A stretch of DNA of 64,000 bases from positions 248,001-312,000 of the forward strand of contig NZ_JAFCKB010000005.1 in the NCBI RefSeq assembly GCF_018130615.1, in the 5' to 3' direction. The notes beneath the pieces are model-generated. The model was not told the origin of the DNA. It did no database searches and saw only the letters and a list, made by a program, of their open reading frames with translations. Shown here one piece after another: positions 19,180-28,513 of the stretch; position 1 is the first letter of the stretch; every line of letters starts with the position of its first letter. The translations under genes and the position numbers were made by a program. The stretch is from Bradyrhizobium manausense. Lineage in GTDB: Bacteria > Pseudomonadota > Alphaproteobacteria > Rhizobiales > Xanthobacteraceae.

Positions 19180-20121
19180 GTGGCGCGGCGGATCGCGATC
19201 GCCTCGCCGGTGAGCATTGCTGGCGAGGCGCCCCCTCAGGTTGCGGTTCGCGGCCCGGGTTGGGACGGCCGTTTCACGGTCCTGATCCTGTTCCTGCCGC
19301 CGGCCCTGCTGCTGTTCACGTTGTTTGTGGTGCTGCCAATCGGTGAGGCGGCGTGGTACTCGGGCTTCAACTGGAATGGCTTCGGCAAGCCAACCAACTG
19401 GATCGGCTTCGACAACTACCGCTTCGTGCTGGAAACGCGCGCCTTCTGGCTCGCGCTGCGCAACAACGGGCTGATCATCGCGGTCTCGCTCGCGATGCAG
19501 CTGCCGCTTGCACTGACGCTGGCCCTGATGCTCGCCGAGAAGTTTCGTGGCGCGGTGGCGCTGCGCATGTTGTTCTTCATGCCCTATATCCTGGCCGAAA
19601 TCGCGACCGGGCTGATCTTCTCCTTCGTCTATGACGGTGATTACGGCCTCGTCGCCTCGATCTGGCGCACGTTCGGCGCCGAGCCGCCGCATTTGCTGGC
19701 CTCGACCGACACTGCGATGCTGGCGGTGCTGATCGTGATCGTGTGGAAGTATTTCGGCTTCCACATGATGCTGTTCATCGCAGCGCTCCAGAGCCTCGAC
19801 AAGAGCCTGATCGAGGCTGCACGGATCGACGGCGCGACGCGGGCGCAGACCCTGCGCCATGTCGTCATCCCCTTGCTCTATCCGACCATCCGTCTCTCCG
19901 TATTCTTTGCCATCGTCGGGTCACTGCAGCTGTTCGACCTCGTCATGCCGCTCACTCGCGGCGGCCCCGCAGACTCCTCCAACACCATGGTGAGCTTCCT
20001 CTACAACAACGGCATCTCACGCATGCGGGTGGGCTATGGCAGTGCGATTGGCGTCATTCTGTTCGCGATTTGCGTGACCTTTGCCTTCACCTACAAGCGT
20101 TGGTTCATGCGCGATGAATAA
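19180..20121 (+). CDS. Sugar ABC transporter permease, MalF/UgpA type (second system)
   Basis: 313 residues starting with GTG, two bases after the binding-protein stop. A cytoplasmic tail of about 30 residues precedes six membrane helices (first: FTVLILFLPPALLLFTLFVV). The EAA loop is SLIEAARIDGATRAQTLRHVV. It overlaps the next permease by 8 bases. No ATPase gene follows, unlike in the first system. Confidence 0.9.
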   Translation: MARRIAIASPVSIAGEAPPQVAVRGPGWDGRFTVLILFLPPALLLFTLFVVLPIGEAAWYSGFNWNGFGKPTNWIGFDNYRFVLETRAFWLALRNNGLIIAVSLAMQLPLALTLALMLAEKFRGAVALRMLFFMPYILAEIATGLIFSFVYDGDYGLVASIWRTFGAEPPHLLASTDTAMLAVLIVIVWKYFGFHMMLFIAALQSLDKSLIEAARIDGATRAQTLRHVVIPLLYPTIRLSVFFAIVGSLQLFDLVMPLTRGGPADSSNTMVSFLYNNGISRMRVGYGSAIGVILFAICVTFAFTYKRWFMRDE

Positions 20122-20962
20122 CACCGAGACCGCCCGTCAACCGTACGATCCCGCCATGCTGTTCAAGGCGCTGTTCCTTACGCTCGTCGCCATCTTCGTG
20201 CTGGTGCCGCTGCTTGCGACACTGCTCGGCGGCTTCAAGTCCCTCGGCGAGCTGCGTGTCAATCCATTCGGCCTGCCCAGGCATTGGGAGTGGCAGAATT
20301 ATGCCGACATCCTGTTCTCCGGCCGTTACTGGCAGCTCCTGCGCAACTCTCTGATCATCTCGACGCTCACGGTCACCCTGACCCTGATCGTCGCCTCGAT
20401 GGCTGCCTTCACCTTCGCGCACGTCAAGTTCTACGGCAGCTCGATGCTGCTGAGCTACCTGACACTCGGGCTGCTGTTTCCGGCCGCGACCGCGGTGCTT
20501 CCGCTGTTCATCAGGGTCCGCGACCTCGGCCTGCTCGACACCTACTTTGGCGTCGCCCTGCCGCAGGTGGCTTTCAGCCTTGCCATGAGCGTGTTGCTGC
20601 TGCGGCGCTTCTTCAAGGACATTCCCCACGAGCTGCTCGAAGCGGCCCTGGTCGATGGCTGCAGCTACATCAAGTTCTTTCGCTACGTGACACTGCCGCT
20701 GTCGCGGCCGATTCTCGCGACCGTCGGCACCATCACCTTCGTCAACAGCTGGAATGCTTATCTGCTGCCGCTGGTGATGCTCAACACCGACGCACTCTAT
20801 CCCTGGCCGCTCGGTATCATGGTCTATCAGGGCGAATACTCCTCCGAATGGCACCTGATCCTGGCCTTCATCACGCTCACCATCCTGCCGACCATCATTC
20901 TGTTCCTGCTGGCGCAGAAGCACATCGTCGCCGGCCTCACCGCAGGCGCGGTCAAGGGATGA
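20114..20962 (+). CDS. Sugar ABC transporter permease, MalG/UgpE type (second system)
   Basis: 282 residues with six membrane helices (first: AMLFKALFLTLVAIFVLVPL) and the EAA loop ELLEAALVDGCSYIKFFRYVTL. ATG 20114 lies inside the end of the upstream permease gene, indicating translational coupling. It completes the membrane part of the second importer; the ATP-binding subunit must come from elsewhere, perhaps the gene at 13013. Confidence 0.9.
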   Translation: MNNTETARQPYDPAMLFKALFLTLVAIFVLVPLLATLLGGFKSLGELRVNPFGLPRHWEWQNYADILFSGRYWQLLRNSLIISTLTVTLTLIVASMAAFTFAHVKFYGSSMLLSYLTLGLLFPAATAVLPLFIRVRDLGLLDTYFGVALPQVAFSLAMSVLLLRRFFKDIPHELLEAALVDGCSYIKFFRYVTLPLSRPILATVGTITFVNSWNAYLLPLVMLNTDALYPWPLGIMVYQGEYSSEWHLILAFITLTILPTIILFLLAQKHIVAGLTAGAVKG

Positions 20963-20984
20963 GCAAGACTTCACGGAGATAACA

Positions 20985-22082
20985 ATGAGAAAAGTCGGCA
21001 TCGGAATCATCGGCTGCGGTGTGATCAGCACTGCCTATCTCAAGGCGGCCCAGCGGTTCCCGGTCATGGAGGTCAAGGCGCTGGCGGACATGCGCAGCGA
21101 TGTCGCGGAGCGGCAGGGCGCAGCGTTCGGCCTGCCGGCAATGCGGGTCGATCAATTGCTGAAGCGCGACGATGTCGAGATCGTCATCAATCTCACGGTG
21201 CCGCTGGCCCACACCGACGTCAGCCTCGCCGTGCTCAACGCCGGCAAGCACGTCCATTCCGAAAAGCCGCTCGGCATCAACGTCGCCGAAGCGCGCAAGG
21301 TGATGGATCTCGCCGCGCAGAAGAATTTGCGCGTCGGCTCCGCGCCCGACACCTTCCTCGGCGGCGGACACCAGACTGCGCGCAAGCTGATCGATGACGG
21401 TGCGATCGGCACGCCGGTCGCCGGCAGCGCCTTCTTCGGCTGTCCCGGCCATGAGCGCTGGCATCCGGCGCCAGGCTTCTACTATCTGCGAGGTGGCGGG
21501 CCGATGCTCGACATGGGGCCGTACTACATCACCGATCTGGTCCAGTTGCTCGGTCCGGTCGCCGGCGTGATGGGCTCGACGGCCCGTCCGCGATCCGAGC
21601 GGCTGGTCACCAGCCAGCCGATGAACGGTGCGATGATCCCGGTCGAGGTCGCGACTCATGTCGCGGGGACGCTCGAATTCGAGAGCGGGGCGGTCGTCTC
21701 GATCGCGATGAGCTTCGACGTGCCGAAACACCGCCATGCACCGATCGAGATCTACGGCGACAAGGGCAGCATGCTGGTGCCGGACCCGAACCGCTTTGGC
21801 GGCGAGGTGCAGGTGGCGAAGACCGGCGGCGAATGGGAGGCGATGCCGCTGACACACGGTCATGCGGAAGGTGAATTCCGGTCCATCGGCGTCGCCGACA
21901 TGGCCGCTGCGATCCTGAATGACCGGCCGCATCGCGCCAGCGGCGCGCTCGCCTTCCACGTGCTGGAGGTGATGGAGGCGTTCCAGACCTCCGCCGACGA
22001 GGGCCGCCGCGTCAAGATCGAGAGCCGCGTGGAGCGGCCGGCGATGCTGCCAGCCGGACGCGAAACCGGACAGATCGACTGA
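20985..22082 (+). CDS. Gfo/Idh/MocA family oxidoreductase
   Basis: 365 residues: an N-terminal Rossmann domain with GIIGCGVIS (about residues 5-13) and the family motif HSEKPLGIN, whose Lys usually takes part in catalysis, then a C-terminal substrate domain including GGGPMLDMGPYYITDLVQLLG. Such enzymes oxidise or reduce sugars and inositols with NAD(P). A GGAGA site lies just before ATG 20985. With ThuA and the importer it forms a typical sugar/polyol catabolic set. Confidence 0.88.
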   Translation: MRKVGIGIIGCGVISTAYLKAAQRFPVMEVKALADMRSDVAERQGAAFGLPAMRVDQLLKRDDVEIVINLTVPLAHTDVSLAVLNAGKHVHSEKPLGINVAEARKVMDLAAQKNLRVGSAPDTFLGGGHQTARKLIDDGAIGTPVAGSAFFGCPGHERWHPAPGFYYLRGGGPMLDMGPYYITDLVQLLGPVAGVMGSTARPRSERLVTSQPMNGAMIPVEVATHVAGTLEFESGAVVSIAMSFDVPKHRHAPIEIYGDKGSMLVPDPNRFGGEVQVAKTGGEWEAMPLTHGHAEGEFRSIGVADMAAAILNDRPHRASGALAFHVLEVMEAFQTSADEGRRVKIESRVERPAMLPAGRETGQID

Positions 22083-22086
22083 GGGA

Positions 22087-22737
22087 ATGACCATGCGCAA
22101 GGCATTGATTGTATGGGGTGGCTGGCCGGGACACGATCCCGATTTGTGTGCCTCGATGATCCGCGGCTGGCTCAAGGCCGAAGGCTTCGAGGTCCGGATC
22201 GAAACGACGACGGAGGCGTTCGGCGATCCCAAGATCCACGATCTCTCGTTGATCATCCCGATCTACACCATGTCGAAGATCGAGAAGGCGGACGCGCTCA
22301 ATCTCTGCGCCGCGGTGAGCGGTGGCGTCGGGCTCGCCGGCCATCATGGCGGTATGTGTGATGCTTTCCGCGAGTCCGTCGACTATCAGTTTTTGTGCGG
22401 CGGGCAGTGGGTCGCGCATCCCGGCAACATCATCGATTACAAGGTCGATGTCACCAAGCCGGATGATCCCATCGTGAAGGGCTTAAGCAGTTTCGAGCAT
22501 CGTTCAGAGCAGTATTATATGCATGTCGACCCCGCCAACGAGGTGTTGGCGACGACGACCTTCACCGGCGAGCACGCGCCCTGGATCGACGGCGTGGTGA
22601 TGCCGGTGGTGTGGAAGAAGCGCTACGGCGCCGGCAGGGTGTTCTATTCCTCGCTCGGCCACCGCGCCTACGAGCTCGACGTGCCGGAGATCAGGACGTT
22701 GATGACCCGCGGCATGCTGTGGGCGGCGCGCGAATGA
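22087..22737 (+). CDS. ThuA-like domain protein
   Basis: 216 residues of the glutamine-amidotransferase-like ThuA family, first named in a rhizobial trehalose/maltitol/sucrose utilisation locus. The start [15 protein letters not shown], the central [19 protein letters not shown] and [20 protein letters not shown] are characteristic. It lies 4 bases after the oxidoreductase and overlaps the LacI gene (ATGA). ThuA/ThuB-like pairs are proposed to make or handle 3-ketosugars; here the Gfo/Idh/MocA enzyme would be the ThuB counterpart, which is inference from context. Confidence 0.8.
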   Translation: MTMRKALIVWGGWPGHDPDLCASMIRGWLKAEGFEVRIETTTEAFGDPKIHDLSLIIPIYTMSKIEKADALNLCAAVSGGVGLAGHHGGMCDAFRESVDYQFLCGGQWVAHPGNIIDYKVDVTKPDDPIVKGLSSFEHRSEQYYMHVDPANEVLATTTFTGEHAPWIDGVVMPVVWKKRYGAGRVFYSSLGHRAYELDVPEIRTLMTRGMLWAARE

Positions 22738-23783
22738 CGGCTGGTGCGATCCAGCCGGCGGTTCGTGCGACGCTGGAGGACGTCGCGCGCGCGGCGGGCG
22801 TCTCGCTCGCCACCGTCGATCGCGTCGTCAACCGGCGAGAAGGCGTCCGCGCCAAGACCATTGCACGCGTCGAGGCCGCAGTGGCAAAGCTCGGCTATCG
22901 TGCCGACGTCGCCGCCGCGCGGCTCGCCCGCGGGCAGACGTTCCGCTTTGCCTTCGTGCTGCCAACCGGCAGCAACAGCTTCATGACCAACCTGACCGAG
23001 CAGGTCCAGCGCACCGCAGACTGGCTCACCGGCCAGCGTGGCTTCATCGATCTCCTCCATGTCGACGTCTTCGATCCGGATGTGCTCGCCGGTGCGCTGG
23101 AAGACCTGTCGCCGGCCTATCACGGAGTCGCCGTGGTCGCGCTCGACCACCCCAGGGTACGCGATGCGATCGACCAACTCGCCGCGCGCGGGGTCGCCGT
23201 GGTGACCCTTGTATCGGATGCACCGAGCTCGCGCCGTCTGCACTATGTCGGTATCGACAATCCGGCTGCGGGACGAACCGCGGCAACGCTCACGGGTCGC
23301 TTCCTTGCAGGCGGGGAGGGGAAGGTGGCCGTGATCGCGGGATCGTTGTCGTTGCGCGATCACACCGAGCGGCAGTTCGGATTCCACCAGATATTGTCCA
23401 GCGAGTATCCGAACCTCACCGCATTGCCGGTGATCGAGGGCCGCGACGACAGCGAGCGCACGCGGGAGCTCACTGCCGCGCTGCTCAAGCGCCATGCGGA
23501 CCTGCGCGGCATCTACTGCTGCGGTGCCGGCAATCGCGGCATCGCCGAGGCGCTCGAGGCCTCCGGCCGCGCGCGCGACGTGGTCTGGATCACCCATGAG
23601 CTGACCCAGCATACGCGACGCTTCCTGGTGCGCGGCACGCTCGATGCGATCATCAACCAGGATCCCGGCCACGAGGCGCGCTCCGCGGCCAGGGTGCTGC
23701 TGGCGCATTGCATGGAAGAGCCGATCAGCCCTGATCAGGAGCGCATCCGTATCGACATTTTCCTGCGGGACAATCTGCCGTAA
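22734..23783 (+). CDS. LacI-family regulator of the second sugar operon
   Basis: 349 residues with LacI helix-turn-helix [20 protein letters not shown] and hinge [16 protein letters not shown], then a ribose-binding-like sensor domain ([20 protein letters not shown]). ATG 22734 overlaps the ThuA stop; the open frame begins earlier but is not coding in that part. As the last gene of the operon it probably provides feedback on the sugar importer promoter at 17747-17911. Confidence 0.88.
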   Translation: MTAGAIQPAVRATLEDVARAAGVSLATVDRVVNRREGVRAKTIARVEAAVAKLGYRADVAAARLARGQTFRFAFVLPTGSNSFMTNLTEQVQRTADWLTGQRGFIDLLHVDVFDPDVLAGALEDLSPAYHGVAVVALDHPRVRDAIDQLAARGVAVVTLVSDAPSSRRLHYVGIDNPAAGRTAATLTGRFLAGGEGKVAVIAGSLSLRDHTERQFGFHQILSSEYPNLTALPVIEGRDDSERTRELTAALLKRHADLRGIYCCGAGNRGIAEALEASGRARDVVWITHELTQHTRRFLVRGTLDAIINQDPGHEARSAARVLLAHCMEEPISPDQERIRIDIFLRDNLP

Positions 23784-23854
23784 TCTCGAGCTCGCGATTG
23801 ATGCGCGCCTTGCCTGCCGAATAGCTCCCATTGCCCGATGTTGCTGGCTCTGCG

Positions 23855-23885
23855 CGCAAACGCCGCGCACGAGGCGGTTTGCGCG
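23855..23885. terminator. Hairpin downstream of the second sugar operon
   Basis: Arms GCGCAAAC (23855-23862) and GTTTGCGC (23878-23885) pair perfectly, and an inner GCC/GGC extends the stem past one bulge. It lies 72 bases after the LacI stop and before the bamA-like gene. There is no clear T-run, so it may be a terminator or an mRNA-end stabiliser. Confidence 0.45.
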
Positions 23886-23995
23886 GTGCCGGCTCAATCA
23901 AACTCAATCCCTGGAAACAGTACAGCAATACCAAAGCCACACCGTGGCCACAGCTTTCCCGTTTCAGAGCATGTTAGCTGCTCTTGAGGTGTGGA

Positions 23996-26506
23996 ATGTC
24001 GTTTTTGCGGGCCTGGCTTGTCGCGGTGGTCGCGACCGGCGTGTCGTTGGCAACCTCACTTCCGCTGCTGCTGCCGCAGCCGGCCGCGGCGCAAACTACG
24101 GATGCGATCGTCGTCGAAGGCAATCGCCGCGTCGAGGCTGAAACGGTCCGTTCCTACTTCAAGGCCGGCCCCGGCGGGCAGTTTGACCAGATTGCCGTCG
24201 ACGACGGGCTCAAGGCACTGGTCGAGACCGGCCTGTTCCAGGATGTGAAGGTCAACAGGGTCGGCGGCCACATCGTCGTGTCGGTGGTGGAAAACGCCGT
24301 GATCGGCCGCGTCGCGTTCGAGGGCAACAAGAAGATCAAGGACGAGCAACTCACGGCTGAAATCCAGTCCAAGCCGCGCGGGACCTTCTCGCGGGCGATG
24401 GTGCAATCCGACGCGCTGCGGATCGCCGAGATCTATCGCCGTTCGGGCCGCTACGATGTGCGCGTCACCCCCGAAATCATCGAACAGCCAAACAACCGCG
24501 TCGATCTCGTCTTCACGATCGAGGAGGGCGCAAAGACCGGCGTCAAGTCGATCGAGTTCATCGGCAACAGCGCCTTCTCCGCCGCTCGGCTGCGCGACGT
24601 GATCAAGACCCATGAAAGCAACCTGCTCAGCTTTCTCAGCAGCGGTGACATCTACGATCCCGACCGCGTCGAGGCCGACCGCGACCTGATCCGCCGCTTC
24701 TACCTCAAAAACGGTTTCGCCGATGCGCAGGTGGTGGCGGCGCTGACCGAGTATGATCCGGACAAGAAGGGCTTTCTCGTTAGCTTCAAGATCGAGGAAG
24801 GCCAGCAATATCGCGTCGGCACGGTCGAGTTCCGCTCCAGCATCGCCAATTTCGACGCGAGCTCGCTGCGCAGCTTATCGCGCGTCAATGTCGGCTCGCT
24901 CTACAACGTCGAATCGGTCGAGAAATCGACCGAGGAGATGCAGATCGAGGCCTCACGCCGCGGCTATGCCTTCGCCGTCGTACGGCCGAGCGGAGACCGC
25001 AATTTCGAGGCGCACACCGTCTCCGTCGTTTTCAACATCGACGAAGGGCCGCGCACCTATATCGAGCGCATCAATCTGCGCGGCAACACCCGCACGCGCG
25101 ACTACGTGATCCGCCGCGAATTCGACATCTCCGAGGGCGATGCCTACAACCGCGCGCTGGTCGACCGCGCCGAGCGCCGGCTGAAGAACCTCGATTACTT
25201 CAAGAGCGTCAAGATCACCACGGAGCCGGGCTCCTCCAGCGACCGCGTGATTCTGATCGTCGACATGGAGGAGAAGTCGACCGGCGATTTCTCGATCTCC
25301 GGCGGCTATTCGACCACCGACGGTGCGCTCGCCGAAGTCTCGGTCTCGGAGCGCAATCTGCTCGGCAAGGGGCTCTTTGCCAAGGCCTCGGTGACTTACG
25401 GCCAGTACGCCCGCGGCGTGTCGCTGTCGTTCGTCGAGCCCTATTTGCTCGATTACCGGATCGCACTCGGATTTGACACTTATTGGCGCGAGAATCTGTC
25501 GAACAGCTATACGAGCTATGGGGTGACGACGCTGGGCTTCTCGCCGCGCCTGGGCTTCGCGCTGCGCGAGGACCTGTCGCTCCAGCTCCGTTATTCACTC
25601 TATCAGCAGAGCATCACGCTTCCCAGCGCTTACAACAATTGCAACAACAACGCAGCCAATGCGTCGCTGGCCTTCAACCCGACGCCGGCCTACATCCAGA
25701 ACGTGCTGGGCGGAGCGGATCCCACAAACTCGACGAGCTCAGGATACTACGGCTATGGCTGCTACGCCGACGGCGAATCGAGCCTGCCGATCCGAAAGGA
25801 ATTGGCTAACGGCAAGACCTTGACCTCGGCGTTGGGCTACACCCTGACCTATAACACGCTCGACAACACCAAGAACCCGACCGACGGCCTGCTCGTCGAC
25901 TTCAAGCAGGATTTCGCCGGCGTGGGCGGCGACGTCACCTATTTGAAGACCGCGCTGGACACAAAATACTACACCTCGCTGGTGTCCGATCTCATCAGCG
26001 TGATCCATCTCCAGGGAGGTGTTCTCAGCAAGATCGGTAACGACGATCTGCGCATGCTGGACCACTTCCAGATGGGCCCGAACCTCGTGCGCGGCTTCGC
26101 TCCCAACGGCATCGGTCCGCGCGACATCACCTATGCAGGGTACGGCGCCACAGGCGATGCGCTCGGCGGCACGAAGTACTGGGGCGCGTCCATGGAGTTG
26201 CAGATGCCGTTCTGGTTCCTGCCCAAGGAGGTTGGCCTGAAGGGTGCGGTCTATGCCGATGCCGGCTCGCTCTGGGGTTACCAGGGTCCGACCTCGTGGG
26301 CGGCCACAGGTGAGGTCAACACCAAGGCATGCCCGACCTGCGGACTGCAATATGACGACAGCAGCGTGGTGCGCTCGTCGGTCGGCGTTGGCCTGATCTG
26401 GGCCTCGCCGTTCGGACCGCTGCGCTTCGATTACGCCGTGCCGCTCACGAAGGGCAAATACGACGTGGTCCAGGAGTTCAGGTTCGGCGGCGGAACATCG
26501 TTCTAG
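23996..26506 (+). CDS. BamA/Omp85-family outer membrane protein assembly factor
   Basis: 836 residues with a signal peptide ending near PAAAQ, then five POTRA-like repeats (IVVEGNRRVEAETV, RVAFEGNKKIKDEQL, IEFIGNSAFSAARLR, VEFRSSIANFD, INLRGNTRTRDYVIRREFDI) and a C-terminal barrel ending in aromatic Phe. The segments GPNLVRGFAPNGIGPRD (VRGF lock motif) and PFGPLRFDYAVPL are characteristic. GAGG lies 6 bases before ATG 23996. BamA normally sits between rseP and lpxD; here no such neighbours exist, so this may be a second copy. Confidence 0.88.
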   Translation: MSFLRAWLVAVVATGVSLATSLPLLLPQPAAAQTTDAIVVEGNRRVEAETVRSYFKAGPGGQFDQIAVDDGLKALVETGLFQDVKVNRVGGHIVVSVVENAVIGRVAFEGNKKIKDEQLTAEIQSKPRGTFSRAMVQSDALRIAEIYRRSGRYDVRVTPEIIEQPNNRVDLVFTIEEGAKTGVKSIEFIGNSAFSAARLRDVIKTHESNLLSFLSSGDIYDPDRVEADRDLIRRFYLKNGFADAQVVAALTEYDPDKKGFLVSFKIEEGQQYRVGTVEFRSSIANFDASSLRSLSRVNVGSLYNVESVEKSTEEMQIEASRRGYAFAVVRPSGDRNFEAHTVSVVFNIDEGPRTYIERINLRGNTRTRDYVIRREFDISEGDAYNRALVDRAERRLKNLDYFKSVKITTEPGSSSDRVILIVDMEEKSTGDFSISGGYSTTDGALAEVSVSERNLLGKGLFAKASVTYGQYARGVSLSFVEPYLLDYRIALGFDTYWRENLSNSYTSYGVTTLGFSPRLGFALREDLSLQLRYSLYQQSITLPSAYNNCNNNAANASLAFNPTPAYIQNVLGGADPTNSTSSGYYGYGCYADGESSLPIRKELANGKTLTSALGYTLTYNTLDNTKNPTDGLLVDFKQDFAGVGGDVTYLKTALDTKYYTSLVSDLISVIHLQGGVLSKIGNDDLRMLDHFQMGPNLVRGFAPNGIGPRDITYAGYGATGDALGGTKYWGASMELQMPFWFLPKEVGLKGAVYADAGSLWGYQGPTSWAATGEVNTKACPTCGLQYDDSSVVRSSVGVGLIWASPFGPLRFDYAVPLTKGKYDVVQEFRFGGGTSF

Positions 26507-27735
26507 CCACCGAGTATCCGTCGGCAGGCATCGACGTAGACCTGCGCGCCGGTGACGATGTCCGCATCGGCGGTGTTCTCGGTCCAGTGATGGCTGATAC
26601 CGCCGATCGATGGCACGAACAGCATGCCTGCGGGCATGATGGTCGCGAGCATCTGCGCATCGTGGCCGGCGCCGCTCGGCATGCGGATGGATCGTCCACC
26701 GGCGAGCGCCTTGCTTGCGACGTCGATCGCGTCCTGGAAGCGGGTATCCATCATGGCGGGCGCACCGGTGCGAATTTTCTCTACGTTGACGGTGCAGGGG
26801 CCCTTCGCGGTGGTCTCAGCCGCCATGCTTCGCAGCAACTCCTCCAGTTGCGCGATGACGGCCGGGTTATCGTCGCGGATCTGAAACAGCATCTCGGCGC
26901 TGCCGGGAATGATGCTCGGTGCGCCCGGATCGAGCGTGATGCGGCCTGTTGTCCAGACCGTGCGCGGACCGCACGCGGCCGGGAAGCGCTCGTCGATCGC
27001 CACGCAGAATTTGGCAAGCGCGAGGCCCGCATCCTTGCGCACGGCCATGCGCGTGGTGCCGGCGTGGTTCTGCTCGCCGGTGAAATTGATACGGTACTGC
27101 CAGATGCCGACGATGGAGGTGACGACACCGATCGCAAGCTTACCGCTTTCGAGCGTGTCGCCCTGCTCGATATGTGCCTCGAGGTAGCCGACATGCCGTC
27201 CGGGCTCGGCGGTGACGCGTGGGCGCCCGGCAAGGCCCATGTCGGCGAGCGCATCGCGCATCGTGCGCCCGTTGCTGCGGTCGCGTGCCGCGTCGATCTC
27301 GGCCTCGGTGACCTGCCCGACATAGGAGCGCGAGCCGAGGAAGCTGCCGAAATGGCCCTCCTCGTCGCACCATGCGGCCACTTCCACCGCGCCCTTCACG
27401 GTGGGATCGGCGTTGAGCACGCGTGCCGCTTCGAAAGCGTAGACGACGCCCAGCGGGCCATCGAGCCAGCCGGCGTAGTTCTGGCTTTCCAGATGCGAGC
27501 CGGCGAGAAGTTTCGGCCCAGCCTTCGTGCTGGTGCCGATGATATTGCCGATGCCATCGATCGCGCCGGTAAGCCTCGCGTCGGGCAACTTCCGCACCAA
27601 CCAGTCCAGTGATTGCCTGTGCGCCTCGGAAAATGTGGGCTTGTGCACGCCGGTCTTGTAGGTGCCGAAGGCACGGAGTGCATTGAGATCGGCAAGAACG
27701 CGCTCGCCATTGGCGCGCGGCTGTGTGTCAGGCAT
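26503..27735 (-). CDS. M20-family Zn-dependent amidohydrolase (allantoate amidohydrolase / N-carbamoyl-amino-acid hydrolase type)
   Basis: About 410 residues. Metal-site segments are LAGSHLESQNYAGWLDGPLG (His and bridging Asp), AAWCDEEGHFGSFLGS (Glu pair), EAHIEQG and SGAGHDAQML. Members cleave N-carbamoyl, allantoate or similar amides in the cytoplasm. ATG 27735 overlaps the end of the upstream ATPase gene. Its stop shares the CTAG at 26503-26506 with the stop of the convergent bamA-like gene. Context at the end of a hutC-linked transporter run suggests an amide derived from imported or histidine-derived compounds. Confidence 0.85.
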   Translation of the reverse strand: MPDTQPRANGERVLADLNALRAFGTYKTGVHKPTFSEAHRQSLDWLVRKLPDARLTGAIDGIGNIIGTSTKAGPKLLAGSHLESQNYAGWLDGPLGVVYAFEAARVLNADPTVKGAVEVAAWCDEEGHFGSFLGSRSYVGQVTEAEIDAARDRSNGRTMRDALADMGLAGRPRVTAEPGRHVGYLEAHIEQGDTLESGKLAIGVVTSIVGIWQYRINFTGEQNHAGTTRMAVRKDAGLALAKFCVAIDERFPAACGPRTVWTTGRITLDPGAPSIIPGSAEMLFQIRDDNPAVIAQLEELLRSMAAETTAKGPCTVNVEKIRTGAPAMMDTRFQDAIDVASKALAGGRSIRMPSGAGHDAQMLATIMPAGMLFVPSIGGISHHWTENTADADIVTGAQVYVDACRRILGG

Positions 27736-28513
27736 GTTCGGCAACCTTCAGCGCCTCGGTGCGGATCTCCTCGACCAGCCGTTCCTTCAACTGGACGAAT
27801 TCCGGTGTGGTCTTGATCTTGTAGGAGCGCGGATGCGGCAGGTCCACAGAGATCTCGGCCTTGATCCGGCCGGGACGGGCGCTCATCACGATGACACGGC
27901 TGCCGAGGAAGATGGCTTCCTCGATGTCGTGGGTGACGAACAGCACGGTCTTCTGGTCACGCTCCCAGATGCCGAGCAGCATCTCCTGCATCAGGGCGCG
28001 CGTCTGGTTATCCAGCGCGCCGAAGGGCTCGTCGAGCAGCAGGATCTTCGGATCGTTGGCGAGCGCCCGCGCGATCGCTGTGCGCTGCTGCATGCCGCCG
28101 GAGAGTTGCTTGGGCCAGTGGTTCTCGAAGCCGGCAAGTCCGACCTGGCGGATGAAGGCGTCGGCAACCTTGTTGCGCTCCGCCTCCGCCACGCCGCGCT
28201 CTCGCAGGCCAAAGGCGATGTTCTCGCGCACGGTCAGCCAGGGAAACAGCGTGTACGACTGGAACACCATGCCGCGATCGGCGCCGGGGCCGGTGACTTC
28301 GCGCCCGTCGAGCGTGACGCGCCCGCTGGTCGGACGGTCGAGGCCTGCAACGATCCGCAGCAGCGTGGACTTGCCGCAGCCGGAGGGGCCGAGGATGGTG
28401 ACGAAGTCGTTGTTGCCGATGGTGAGATCGGTCGGCTCCAGCGCTCTCGTGGGGGCGTTGCCGTGGCGCGCGGGAAATGTGCGAGAGACCTGCTCGATCT
28501 TGAGGATCGTCAT
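27728..28513 (-). CDS. ABC transporter ATP-binding protein (SsuB/TauB/NrtD type)
   Basis: 261 residues with Walker A GPSGCGKST, Q-loop FQSYTLFPWL, signature LSGGMQQRTAIARAL, Walker B ILLLDEP and switch His in FVTHDIEEAIFLGSR. These motifs match ATPases of nitrate/sulfonate/taurine importers. ATG 28513 overlaps the permease stop by 4 bases; the longer open frame is antisense noise. It forms an importer with the permease at 28510 and the binding protein at 29355. Confidence 0.92.
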   Translation of the reverse strand: MTILKIEQVSRTFPARHGNAPTRALEPTDLTIGNNDFVTILGPSGCGKSTLLRIVAGLDRPTSGRVTLDGREVTGPGADRGMVFQSYTLFPWLTVRENIAFGLRERGVAEAERNKVADAFIRQVGLAGFENHWPKQLSGGMQQRTAIARALANDPKILLLDEPFGALDNQTRALMQEMLLGIWERDQKTVLFVTHDIEEAIFLGSRVIVMSARPGRIKAEISVDLPHPRSYKIKTTPEFVQLKERLVEEIRTEALKVAEHA

